From positions 1 to 64,000 of the forward strand of contig JBEKVB010000011.1 in the NCBI GenBank assembly GCA_049514435.1: 64,000 nt of DNA, in the 5' to 3' direction. Below the pieces are notes generated by a model. It was not told where the DNA came from and searched no databases. It worked only from the letters and a program-made list of their open reading frames with translations. Both the position numbers and the translations under genes were made by a program. Of this stretch, positions 52,882 through 61,981 are shown piece after piece. How positions within the stretch are numbered: position 1 is the stretch's first letter; every line of letters starts with the position of its first letter. The stretch comes from UBA4810 sp002479215 (lineage in GTDB: Bacteria > Desulfobacterota > Syntrophia > Syntrophales > Smithellaceae).

Positions 52882-55458
52882 ATGAACCCAAACAGTTTAA
52901 TTACAGCAGCATCATTTACACCGGACTCACTTCAATATCCGGATGCATGGGTGGGGCATTTGCCTTTTGCAGCGTGGGTGATCCAAGAGCTTTCACCAAA
53001 GATATTTGTTGAGCTTGGCACGCATAGTGGAAATTCCTATTTTTCGTTCTGCCAATCAGTTATCGAAGCAGGCATTTCAACAAAATGTTATGCCGTTGAT
53101 ACATGGCAAGGCGATGAACATGCCGAGAAATATGGCGAAGAGATTTTCGCCAAAGTTAACGCGCATAATCAGGAACATTATGCCGGATTCTCCAGGCTGC
53201 TACGGATGCTGTTTGATGATGCAGTGGCCTATTTTGCGGCTGAATCCATAGAACTGTTGCACATTGATGGGCTACATACCTATGTAGCAGTTCGCCATGA
53301 TTTTGAAACTTGGCTGCCAAAATTAGCGCCCGGTGCAGTGGTTATATTTCACGACACCAATGTTCGTAAGAAAAATTTTGGTGTTTGGAAGCTGTGGGAA
53401 GAACTGCAAGCGCGTTACCCGAATAATTTGGAGTTTTCACATTCTCAAGGGCTTGGAATATTGCAACTAAATAACGCGCCAGATGATAAGAGGCTGGAAT
53501 GGCTGCAACCCGATTCCCCCGAAAAGCTTCACTTGATAAACTACTTTACCGCGTTGGGTTCACGGCAATTGGAACGTTATGAGTTAAACGAACTAAAGCA
53601 GCACGCTGCCAGCCTCAACCAAGCGGTGACACTTGCCAGCCTGATTATAAATAGCAATTCTTGGCGTTTAACTAAGCCGCTACGGTTTCTTGGCCGGGTG
53701 CTGAGAGGTGAATTGAAAACAGCGATCGCGCCCTTCACGGGAATACGTACGAAGCGTGTTGCAAAAACAATGCGTCAAGCACGCAATGCGGCTGGTTATG
53801 TAATACGAGGGGATTTCGATGGTCTGATCAAGCGAATCAGGGCACGTAAACAAGATACGGTCATCGCTAGCATTCAAATCACTTCTGTTAAGCCCCATGA
53901 TCTGACGTGCTGGGGCATCATGGCAACGCAGCACTCTTTATTCATCGCACACCTTATTGCGGACCGTTTGCGAGGGCATGGCTGGAAAGTCGATATTATG
54001 ACTAAAGCTCCAGCAGGCTTTCACCATGATTGGTATGTGGTGATATGCCCGCAGATGTTTAAAAAACTTCCGCCACGGGATAAGCGCATCGTCTTTCAGA
54101 TGGAGCAGTCCGTGAGTTCGCGTTGGTGGACGGATGCTTATCTTGAGACGTTAGAGAGCTCACTTGCTGTGTTGGAATATGCCCTCGTAAATCTTGATTT
54201 CATGGCAAGTAAGGGAGTTGCTTACCCGCATGTGCACTACCTTCCTGTTGGCGCATCGGCGAACTATGGTGATTCAATACGCACCTCCGAGAAAATCTGT
54301 GACATTTTGTTTTATGGTGATAGCAATAGTTCCCCGCGCCGTCGAGAAATGCTCGATACCTTAAGGCAGCACTTCAACGTGCGAGTAGTGAACGAGGTTT
54401 TCAGTCACGACATGTTGGAGATCATCAAGCAGGCGCGGTTGGTCATTAACCTGCATTATTACGAGAACGCGTTGCTAGAGATGCCTCGCATTCAGGAGTG
54501 CCTGACACTAGGTGTGCCTGTGGTGTCTGAGACAGCACAAGATCAGGAAGATTATCCTGAACTGGTTGGTGCCGTGCGGTTTTTTGAGCAAGGATCAATT
54601 CCTGCCATGTTAAATGCCGTCAAGGCTGCGCTGGAATATCCTGTACCGACAGAGAAGATTGCGGAGTCTGTAGAGCTAAGTGTGCAGCGCTTTGCATTTA
54701 TGTTCGATCGCTTCTTGGTTGCAATGGGTTTTCTCCCGACTTCGCATGTAAATCACATGAGCCTGCCTCTACCAAATCTCGCTGACCGCGTTGCGCTTTC
54801 TTTGCCTGAAATAATTGCCCGTAGACGTATTTTCGAGACGGAGCGACCAGCTGGCTGCATGGTGTTCGATGGGATACGCCGACGTCCAGGGTGGATAGGG
54901 TGTGGCCTGAGTTACAGGACACTCGCTCAGCACGCGATGAAGCAAGGCAAGAGTCAACTTAACGTCATGGAAGACGATGTTCTGTTGCCTCCTGATTTCG
55001 AAGTCAAGATGGCTGTTGTGCATGAATTTCTCGATGCCAGAACTGGCAAATGGGATGTGTTTGCTGGCGTCATCGCCTCACTATACCCTGATGCGAAAAT
55101 TCTTTCCGTGGATGTGTTCAAGGACATTACCTTCGTCACCATTAACAAAATGACCAGCATGGTTTGCAACATCTACAATGAGAAAGCCCTGCGTCTTTTA
55201 GCATCTTGGGATCCTGATAACCTAGATGCAGACTCCAATACTATCGATCGCTATCTCGAGAGTCAGGCTGATTTTCGATTCGTCGTGACACTTCCATTTT
55301 TAGTCAGACATCGCGAAGAAGTTCATTCAACCCTGTGGGGCGTTCAGAACACCCAATACATTGACATGATCGCAAACAGCGAACAATCGTTGAAAAGCAT
55401 GGTTTTAGCTCAGCACTATAGCATCCAAAGCGTGAAAACTAGCCCGGATATTTCATAA
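52882..55458 (+). CDS. Trifunctional protein: methyltransferase, CgeB-like GT and GT25-like domain
   Basis: About 858 residues. Residues 20-205: class I methyltransferase with IFVELGTHSGNSYFSFCQSV, CYAVDTWQGDEHAEKYGEEI, ELLHIDGLHTYVAVRHDF and VVIFHDTNVRKKNFGVWKLW. Residues 235-275: ASLNQAVTLASLI and NSNSWRLTKPLRFLGRVLRG linker. Residues 330-620: GT-B-like domain of the CgeB sort (ICDILFYGDSNSSPRRREML, VINLHYYENALLEMPRIQECL, GVPVVSETAQDQEDYPE). Residues 640-850: LPS glycosyltransferase family 25-like (GCGLSYRTLAQHAM, QLNVMEDDVLLPPDF). Start at ATG 52882; an upstream TTG at 52861 has no better ribosome site. The methyltransferase part is closely paralogous to that of 58486-60249. Confidence 0.8.
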   Translation: MNPNSLITAASFTPDSLQYPDAWVGHLPFAAWVIQELSPKIFVELGTHSGNSYFSFCQSVIEAGISTKCYAVDTWQGDEHAEKYGEEIFAKVNAHNQEHYAGFSRLLRMLFDDAVAYFAAESIELLHIDGLHTYVAVRHDFETWLPKLAPGAVVIFHDTNVRKKNFGVWKLWEELQARYPNNLEFSHSQGLGILQLNNAPDDKRLEWLQPDSPEKLHLINYFTALGSRQLERYELNELKQHAASLNQAVTLASLIINSNSWRLTKPLRFLGRVLRGELKTAIAPFTGIRTKRVAKTMRQARNAAGYVIRGDFDGLIKRIRARKQDTVIASIQITSVKPHDLTCWGIMATQHSLFIAHLIADRLRGHGWKVDIMTKAPAGFHHDWYVVICPQMFKKLPPRDKRIVFQMEQSVSSRWWTDAYLETLESSLAVLEYALVNLDFMASKGVAYPHVHYLPVGASANYGDSIRTSEKICDILFYGDSNSSPRRREMLDTLRQHFNVRVVNEVFSHDMLEIIKQARLVINLHYYENALLEMPRIQECLTLGVPVVSETAQDQEDYPELVGAVRFFEQGSIPAMLNAVKAALEYPVPTEKIAESVELSVQRFAFMFDRFLVAMGFLPTSHVNHMSLPLPNLADRVALSLPEIIARRRIFETERPAGCMVFDGIRRRPGWIGCGLSYRTLAQHAMKQGKSQLNVMEDDVLLPPDFEVKMAVVHEFLDARTGKWDVFAGVIASLYPDAKILSVDVFKDITFVTINKMTSMVCNIYNEKALRLLASWDPDNLDADSNTIDRYLESQADFRFVVTLPFLVRHREEVHSTLWGVQNTQYIDMIANSEQSLKSMVLAQHYSIQSVKTSPDIS

Positions 55459-55632
55459 ATGATCGCCCACACTCGCGAATTGCTCAATATCTTCCAGGCA
55501 GATGAGATTGGTTGCCAGGTGATCACCGTTACCAACGATATTCTCAAGAAATTGTCCTTGGTCGGTTTCGATCTCGACACCTATTCTTTGGATACTGTGA
55601 AAATATTTTACAATGACGTAATGGCTGCATGA
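55459..55632 (+). pseudogene. 3' fragment of a transaldolase gene
   Basis: The frame reads RELLNIFQADEIGCQVITVT then NDILKKL...FDLDTYSLDTVKIFYNDVMAA and a stop. This is the C-terminal end of the transaldolase/fructose-6-phosphate aldolase-like proteins that occur in O-antigen loci. Only about 57 of some 220 or more residues remain. It starts right after the stop of the 52882 gene, overlapping it by none. It is a recombination leftover, not a working enzyme. Confidence 0.75.
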
Positions 55633-55683
55633 TTTAAACTATGAAGTCACGGATAAAAACTTGATTTAATAGGTAGGTTTTTC

Positions 55684-56493
55684 GTGAAAAAAAGTATTGC
55701 TATTCTAATCGTCAATTTTAAATCACCCGCCCTGCTAAAGACATCAGGATGCAAATGAATAGCTCTAGTAAACCCGGCTGCGTTTCTGGAACCAGATTGG
55801 TGAAACAAAATGCTTTCTGCTGCAAAAGCTCATCCCGATTCATTTTTTACATCTTGTCATGTGCAGGCTGCAAATCATGAAATACTTGACGGCGATGGGG
55901 ATACGATGCATGCAAGTGGGATGGCTTGGCGGGAAGGACATGGTCAACCCATATCACAGGGTGCAATTGAACCCAGAGAGATATTTTCTCCCTGCGCGGC
56001 GGCAACACTTCATCGGCGCGATGCATTGGAAGCGGTGGGCGGATTTGACGAAGACTTCTTTTGCTATTTCGAGGATGTCGATCTTGGCTTCCGGCTGCGT
56101 TTGGCCGGTCATTGCTGGTTGCTGGTTCCGAATGCGGTGGCATATCATGTTGGATCCGCAACAACAGGAGGGCGGCACGGTGATTTTGCTGTTTATCATG
56201 GTCAACGGAATCTGGTTTGGACGTATATGAAGAATATGCCGGGCGCGCTTTTTTGGCTACTGCTTCCTGCGCACATCGCCCTCAATCTTGTAACCATTAT
56301 CTTGTTTTTTCTGTTGGGACAAGGTGCGGTAATCTTGAAGGCAAAATGGAACGCATTCTGCGGTATTCCCCGTATGTGGAAGAAGCGGCGTGATATTCAG
56401 GGAAACCGTCGCGCTTCCGTAGGTGAAATTTGGCAGGTGCTGGATAAAAGTTTTTTCCCTCTTTTGTTCAGAAGCAAGCGAAGGTATATATAG
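55684..56493 (+). pseudogene. Broken glycosyltransferase family 2 gene
   Basis: GTG 55684 begins MKKSIAILIVNFKSPALLKT, a normal GT2 start, but the frame stops after 24 codons. The middle of the gene, with the nucleotide-binding and most of the DxD part, is missing. From 55753 the reading resumes as ALVNPAAFLEPDW, then TGA at 55801-55803, then from 55810 MLSAAKAHPDSFFTSCHVQA, SPCAAATLHRRDALEAVGGF and DEDFFCYFEDVDLGFRLRL, with a C-terminal anchor to 56493. So it has an internal deletion and a nonsense codon. The part from 55810 is open (227 residues) and could be translated, but lacks the donor-binding half. Confidence 0.78.
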
Positions 56494-57399
56494 ATGTCTT
56501 GTGTATCCGCTATTATTGTCAACTACAACGCCGGTCATCTATTGAATGAGGCTGTAAACTCGCTGTTATGCTCGGCGGTTGTTGCCAAAGTGTTTGTCAT
56601 CGATAACGGTTCTAGAGATCACAGTATGGATGAGTTAGAGAGCCTTACTAATTCACAATCACGTCTTATAAGCATTTACAATAAAGCAAATCTTGGTTTT
56701 GCCAAGGCCTGTAATATCGCCATCGCCGCTGCCGGAAAAAACGATTATCTGCTTTTTCTGAATCCGGACTGTCTTATTGATAAAGATGCCCTGGCGACGT
56801 TATTGGACTGCATGAAATCATCACCGCAAGCCGGAATGGCCGGGCCACTAATTCTCAACCCGGATGGAACAGAGCAAGCAGGGGGGCGACGTGCCGTGCC
56901 GACACCATGGCGCTCTTTCACCCGCGCCTTTGGCCTGTCCAGATTTCGTGAACACTATCCCCGCCTCTTCTCGGATTTTCTGCTGCATCAACAACCCCTA
57001 CCTGATTGCCCCACTGAGGTTGAAGCCGTTTCCGGCTCCTGCATGTTGGTAAGATACCACGCGCTATTGGATGTTGGCACCATGGACGAGGGTTATTTCA
57101 TGCACTGCGAAGACCTGGACTGGTGTATGCGCTTTCGCCAGAGGGGCTGGAAAATCATGTTTGTACCCGATGCCAGAATAGTTCATCACAAAGGGACTTG
57201 CAGCAAAACACGGCTGATTTTTGTGGAATGGCACAAACACAAGGGGATGATACGCTTCTATGACAAGTTTTTTCACCATCAGTATCCCGGTGTTTTATTT
57301 TGGATTGTCGGAGCCGTTGTGTGGCTGAGGTTTAGCGCTTTAACCATTCATTATAGCGTCCGACATATCAGACAATGGCTGACACATGGTCACTTGTAA
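56494..57399 (+). CDS. Glycosyltransferase family 2 (WbbL-like)
   Basis: Intact 301-residue GT2: VSAIIVNYNAGHLLNEAVNSL, KVFVIDNGSRDHSMDEL, NLGFAKACNIA, YLLFLNPDCLIDKDAL (metal site), GSCMLVRYHALLDVGTMDEGYFMHC then EDLDWCMRFRQRGW. A C-terminal hydrophobic helix is present. It begins at the base after the previous stop and its end overlaps the next gene by 14 bases. The relatedness to the broken copy before it suggests a rearranged pair. The sugar is unknown (rhamnose is common in this class). Confidence 0.88.
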   Translation: MSCVSAIIVNYNAGHLLNEAVNSLLCSAVVAKVFVIDNGSRDHSMDELESLTNSQSRLISIYNKANLGFAKACNIAIAAAGKNDYLLFLNPDCLIDKDALATLLDCMKSSPQAGMAGPLILNPDGTEQAGGRRAVPTPWRSFTRAFGLSRFREHYPRLFSDFLLHQQPLPDCPTEVEAVSGSCMLVRYHALLDVGTMDEGYFMHCEDLDWCMRFRQRGWKIMFVPDARIVHHKGTCSKTRLIFVEWHKHKGMIRFYDKFFHHQYPGVLFWIVGAVVWLRFSALTIHYSVRHIRQWLTHGHL

Positions 57400-58312
57400 A
57401 CAACGCGTTGGTGTTATCGGCGCGACAAGCCTCATCGGGGAATGCCTGCTGCCCATGCTGATTGAGGGAGGATGGAAGGTCGTGGCGTTTTTACGCCGGA
57501 TGCAAGGCATACAACACCGCGGAGAAACCCAGCCGATAGATTGGCAACTTCTTCGGCAAACCGTGCCTTCTAACTCCAGTGATGTTTTTCATACGGAGAA
57601 AGAAATACCTCATTGGGTGTGTCTGGCACCGATCTGGGTTTTACCGGAATATTTTTCTATGCTTTCGCTTTACGGGGCCAAACATGTTGTGGCGATCTCA
57701 TCGACAAGCCGCTTTACGAAAGATATTTCTTCAGATACTGTTGAACAGCAGATGGCAAAGCGTCTGGCAGATAGCGAGGAATGTTTTGTCGCCTGGGCAA
57801 AAACAAAGGACGTAACTTGGATAATTTTGCGGCCGACGCTTACTTACGGTTTGGGGCGTGATAGTAATATCAGTGTAATCGCCCGTTTTATCCGGCGTTT
57901 TGCTTTTTTCCCGTTGCTTGGAGAGGCGCGGGGGCTACGGCAACCGGTGCATGCGCAAGATGTGGCATTTTGTTGTCTGGCCGCGCTAAGCACAGAAAAG
58001 GCATTCAATCGCTCCTATAATATTTCGGGCGGGGAAACACTTCCCTATCGGGAGATGGTCTGCCACGTTTTCTCGGCAACAGGCAGGAAACCGCGCTTTA
58101 TAAGGTTGCCCCTTTGGCTCTTCCACTTGGCAGTAATGTTCTTGCGTTTATTGCCGCGTTTTCGCCACTGGTCGGCTGCGATGGCCGGAAGAATGAATCA
58201 GGATCTCGTGTTTGATCATGAAGATGCGAGCCGTGATCTAGGTTTCGCCCCGCGTCCTTTCCGGCTGACCCGGGAGGATCTGCCTGCATTGTGCTCAAAA
58301 ATGCCTTCTTGA
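57386..58312 (+). CDS. NAD-dependent epimerase/dehydratase-like (SDR) protein
   Basis: 308 residues with an N-terminal dinucleotide motif VGVIGATSLIGECLLPMLIE, then HVVAISSTSRF, ILRPTLTYGLGRDSNISVI, and QPVHAQDVAFCCLAAL, in the order of extended/atypical SDRs. The YxxxK catalytic pair is not visible after the SSTSRF strand, so it may not be a standard epimerase; it is closer to NmrA-like or 4-reductase-like members found in similar O-antigen loci. It overlaps the GT2 gene by 14 bases. Two hydrophobic segments near residues 235-255 could contact the membrane. Confidence 0.75.
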   Translation: MVTCKQRVGVIGATSLIGECLLPMLIEGGWKVVAFLRRMQGIQHRGETQPIDWQLLRQTVPSNSSDVFHTEKEIPHWVCLAPIWVLPEYFSMLSLYGAKHVVAISSTSRFTKDISSDTVEQQMAKRLADSEECFVAWAKTKDVTWIILRPTLTYGLGRDSNISVIARFIRRFAFFPLLGEARGLRQPVHAQDVAFCCLAALSTEKAFNRSYNISGGETLPYREMVCHVFSATGRKPRFIRLPLWLFHLAVMFLRLLPRFRHWSAAMAGRMNQDLVFDHEDASRDLGFAPRPFRLTREDLPALCSKMPS

Positions 58313-58485
58313 CGGGTGACTCGGCCGAAAGGTGAGTTGATTTCTCAAAAGGACGGCCACCGTTCCAGCTCCCGTTCCCAATCGCATCGCCAACCCTTGC
58401 TTTTCGATGCAAATATCCCTTGACAAGCAAAAATAACCCCTATATTTAGGCCATCGAAAGAAATGTCTTATCAAAAAAAATTAAC

Positions 58486-60249
58486 ATGATTACTACAAAG
58501 CATCCGATAATTTTTAACACACCCAAAAGATTAATAGAAGAATCTTCCTGGATAACGCATGTTCCATTTGCTTTTTTTCTTATCAGCATATTAAAATCGA
58601 AGGTTGTAGTAGAACTGGGTGTTTTTAGCGGCCAATCCTATGCTGCCTTTTGCCAGGCTGTGAGAACGTTGAAACTTGACACCCGGTGCTATGGAATTGA
58701 CACATGGAAAGGCGATATCCAGCTTGGCGAATATGGTGAAGAAGTTTATGAGGAATTTAGCAATTACAACCGGAAGGAATATGGCGAGTTTTCCCAACTT
58801 CTACGAATGACCTTCAGCGAAGCATTAACCCATTTTAAAGACGGAAGCATTGACCTACTGCATATCGACGGTTTTCACACCTATGAGGAGGTCAAAAATG
58901 ATTTAGAATCATGGCTGCCCAAAATGTCCCCAAGTGGGGTCATTGTTTTTCATGACACATTTATTAAAGATCTTGATTTTGGTGTCTGGAAATTATGGGA
59001 AGAAATATCCAAAAAGTATCCCAGTTTTGAGTTTGTGCATGGGTATGGCCTGGGAGTGGCTGCCATCGGTAAAGAGGTAAACAAGGACTTTATAGAATTT
59101 TTACATGAAGCCAATTCCAGCGGATATATCAGCAAACTTTTCAATTCTCTCGGGCAGCTCGCTTTTTCCGAAGCGAGAATCAATAAACTGAACGATGATT
59201 ATAACGCCTATAAAACAATGGTCTCCAATTCTTCTGAGTGGAAATCCGGTTTGATGCTCAGCAAATTAGTCGATTTTATCGCTCCCAACAATACATGGAG
59301 AAGAAAGGCATTGGTTCGTATTGCCCGTATTGGCGCCGTAGTTTTAAACAAATCTGCCAGTTTTCCCCAAAGAAATGAAAAGACCGGTGTCGCCATTCCC
59401 GAGGTTAATCGCGAGTATTACATGGATACAATCAAGTCCCTGGAAACCATGCCGCTGCTACCGGAAAAAAATGGGAAAAAGAAATGCGCCATCTTCGTCA
59501 TGGTTAAAAATGAAGATGTTTTTTTGCCCATCTGGCTAAAATATTATAGCCGGTATATTGACGGGAAGGATATTTACGTTTTCGACCATCGAAGCACTGA
59601 CAGCAGCGTGCAGAAATGTTTGAAGAATTTTACATTCAATGTCATACGACTGGATTATCCCTTAAGTTTTGATCATATTTGGTTTAAATTTGTTGCTGAA
59701 ACCGTACAAAAAAAACTTATCGATCATTACGAATATGTAATATATACAGATGTCGATGAAATCATTCTGCCCGATATTAACAAATACAGAGGTTTGGACG
59801 ATTATATTCAAAAATTGGACAAAAATTACGTGAGATGCATCGGTTATGAATTGATACACTTACCGGATAAGGAAAAACCATATAATACATCCCAATCAAT
59901 TTTGTCTCAAAGAAGGTTCTGGTATTATACCCACTGGTATAATAAAACTCTCATATCAAATCAGCCATTGAACTGGGAAATTGGATTTCATGAGGTTCCA
60001 GACCGGGAATCAAATTTTGATAATGACCTGATGCTGATCCATTTTCACAAGCTCGATTTCGAGCTCTGCTGGAAAACAAGCTTCGAGAGGGCTCGTCTCA
60101 AGTGGCCTCAGGAGGATATAATCAACAACAGGGGATGGCAGAACAGGTTAACAGACGTTGATAAATTCAGGGATTATTACGAGGGATGGCCTGAAGGCTT
60201 TAAAATCGAGGAAATTCCTGAAGAATTAAGGAAAAGTAATATTTTTTAA
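58486..60249 (+). CDS. Fusion of class I methyltransferase and GT92/GT2-like glycosyltransferase
   Basis: 587 residues. Residues 15-205: methyltransferase with VVVELGVFSGQSYAAFCQAV, CYGIDTWKGDIQLGEYGEEV, LLHIDGFHTYEEVKNDL and VIVFHDTFIKDLDFGVWKLW, nearly the same set as in 52882-55458. Residues 230-260: NSSEWKSGLMLSKLVDF linker. Residues 325-560: GT-A domain with CAIFVMVKNEDVFLPIWLKY, DIYVFDHRSTDSSVQ, VIYTDVDEIILPDINKY (DxD) and FHEVPDRESNFDNDLMLIH, as in family 92 transferases. Start ATG 58486. Gene order and shared domain make it a module-swap relative of 52882. The 58313-58485 gap shows nothing I can name. Confidence 0.85.
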   Translation: MITTKHPIIFNTPKRLIEESSWITHVPFAFFLISILKSKVVVELGVFSGQSYAAFCQAVRTLKLDTRCYGIDTWKGDIQLGEYGEEVYEEFSNYNRKEYGEFSQLLRMTFSEALTHFKDGSIDLLHIDGFHTYEEVKNDLESWLPKMSPSGVIVFHDTFIKDLDFGVWKLWEEISKKYPSFEFVHGYGLGVAAIGKEVNKDFIEFLHEANSSGYISKLFNSLGQLAFSEARINKLNDDYNAYKTMVSNSSEWKSGLMLSKLVDFIAPNNTWRRKALVRIARIGAVVLNKSASFPQRNEKTGVAIPEVNREYYMDTIKSLETMPLLPEKNGKKKCAIFVMVKNEDVFLPIWLKYYSRYIDGKDIYVFDHRSTDSSVQKCLKNFTFNVIRLDYPLSFDHIWFKFVAETVQKKLIDHYEYVIYTDVDEIILPDINKYRGLDDYIQKLDKNYVRCIGYELIHLPDKEKPYNTSQSILSQRRFWYYTHWYNKTLISNQPLNWEIGFHEVPDRESNFDNDLMLIHFHKLDFELCWKTSFERARLKWPQEDIINNRGWQNRLTDVDKFRDYYEGWPEGFKIEEIPEELRKSNIF

Positions 60250-60319
60250 CGAATAGATGGAGACCGGAGTGGCAACCGGCGAAGTCATTTCCTGTTCTTC
60301 ATAACAACCTTAAGCAACA

Positions 60320-61304
60320 ATGGAGCATTGCCATCAGCAACGGAAAAAAAATATCGATAGCCCTGGCAACTTATAACGGCGAGCAATATCTCAGGGAGCT
60401 TCTCGAATCCCTGTACCGACAAACCTGTCGCCCATATGAAATCATGGTGTGCGACGACGGATCGACCGACGGCACTGCCGGCATTCTGGAGGAATATGCC
60501 CGCACCCAGGGATTGCACTATCAAGTTAATCCCCGGAACCTTGGCTATATTAAAAATTTCGAGAAAACTATTTCACTCTGCAGTGGCGATTATATCGCCC
60601 TCTGCGACCAGGATGACCGCTGGCAGCCCGGCAAACTTCAGCTTCTCGCTGATGGTATTGGCAGTCATTCATTAATCTGCTCTGATGCCGCCCTGATTGA
60701 CGGTTCCGGCAATAAAATCGCAGGTTCATTCCGTAAATATTCACGCATACACGTCCCCTGCCGGGGAAGGCAAACCCGTTCGCTGACATTTAACAATTAT
60801 GTTATGGGATGCACCTCTTTGTTTCACAGAAGTGATTTCATCTCGCCGTTACATCCTTTTCCAGACAATATTCCTCACGACTGGTGGATTGCCATCATTA
60901 CGTCCATGAGAAACGGTATTAAATATATCAATAAGCCGCTAATCGAACATCGCCTGCATGGGAATAATACCGCCAGTATTGTCAGAAAAAGGTTGTTCGA
61001 TGACATACGCACCTGCAGAAAGAAATTTCAAGCTAATCAAAATCATTTAGATACTGTGATGACGATAAAGTTTACGTTTCTATTGCTAAATGAACTTGAG
61101 GATCGAGGTTTAATTGATCCCTGGATGATCTCAGTAAAGCACGATTTGCAAGCATTGCTTCACGATTACGATATGACAATTATGTTTTCTGACCATTATC
61201 ACCATAAAGCCAACTTGATCATTTTGAAGTATCTGAATTATTTTTGTCCATCCCCCAATCCCCTTGTAAAAATGATGTTTTTGATTGAAAATCTACATAA
61301 ATGA
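60320..61304 (+). CDS. Glycosyltransferase family 2 with uncertain 5' end (probable frameshift)
   Basis: The body is a clear GT2: SIALATYNGEQYLRELLESL, EIMVCDDGSTDGTAGILEEY, NLGYIKNFEKT, YIALCDQDDRWQPGKL (metal site), and PHDWWIAIITSMRNG. The frame is open back beyond 60257 but has no ATG or GTG ahead of the first motif. An ATG at 60320 lies one frame off; deleting one A in the A8 run (60344-60351) joins it to give M-E-H-C-H-Q-Q-R-K-K-I-S-I-A-L-A. The first clean in-frame GTG (60444) would remove the first beta strand. So a frameshift, transcript slippage at A8, or a sequence error is likely. Donor unknown. Confidence 0.75.
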
Positions 61305-61331
61305 TTCATTTTCAAATACAGGGAGAAATAA

Positions 61332-61970
61332 ATGAAAATAATATCAATAAAAAATTTTGATATCTCTGACATCAAGATTATCCGCTTCGCCCGTTTCTGC
61401 GACCAGCGCGGCTATTTTACCGAATCGTTCCGCAAAAGTGATTTCTTCGGTAACCCGAAAATGGAATTTATGAAGGGCCTTGAATTTTCCCAGGTGAATG
61501 AGAGTTTTTCCCGGCCGCTTACGATACGGGGGCTCCATTACCAGTGGAATCCTTTCATGGGCAAACTGGTCCGCACCATGCGCGGCCGCATGGTAGATCT
61601 CATGCTCGACATCCGCAAAGGCTCACCTACGTTCGGAATGGCCTCCATGTACGACATGCCGGCCAACCTGGACAGGGATTATAACGAATGGATTTGGATC
61701 CCTGCCGGGTTCGCCCACGGCAATTTCTTCACCGAGGACAGCCAGATAGAGTATTTCTGCACCGGTGAGTACAGTCAGGGATGCGAGGGATGCATATCGC
61801 CGCTGGCGAAAAATATCGACTGGTCCCGGGCCGATAGCACCTTGAAAAAAGAATTTGATTCCGTAGCAGCGAAAACAACCCTGATGACCGATAAAGACAG
61901 AAACGGGTTTACCCTCGAAGCGTGGGTAAAAGATGATCGTTCTGATAATTTTATTTATGGAAAATGTTAA
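61332..61970 (+). CDS. dTDP-4-dehydrorhamnose 3,5-epimerase-like (RmlC family) protein
   Basis: Cupin-fold sugar epimerase of 212 residues. Visible: DQRGYFTESFRKSDF, QVNESFSRPLTIRGLHYQ with the catalytic histidine, GKLVRTMRGRMVDLMLDIRKGSPTFG, and EWIWIPAGFAHGNFFTED. It has an acidic residue and tyrosine in the right regions. It should epimerise a 4-keto-6-deoxy sugar nucleotide. An RmlD-like reductase gene follows at once, but no RmlA/RmlB is in the window, so dTDP-rhamnose is only one possible product. AGGGAG before the ATG. Confidence 0.88.
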   Translation: MKIISIKNFDISDIKIIRFARFCDQRGYFTESFRKSDFFGNPKMEFMKGLEFSQVNESFSRPLTIRGLHYQWNPFMGKLVRTMRGRMVDLMLDIRKGSPTFGMASMYDMPANLDRDYNEWIWIPAGFAHGNFFTEDSQIEYFCTGEYSQGCEGCISPLAKNIDWSRADSTLKKEFDSVAAKTTLMTDKDRNGFTLEAWVKDDRSDNFIYGKC

Positions 61971-61981
61971 GGATGAAAGAT

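Noticed and set aside
60257..60304. Short ORF M-E-T-G-V-A-T-G-E-V directly before the GT2 gene
   Set aside because: Only 15 codons and no match to a known leader; the bases are equally explained as 5' spacer of the GT2 gene.
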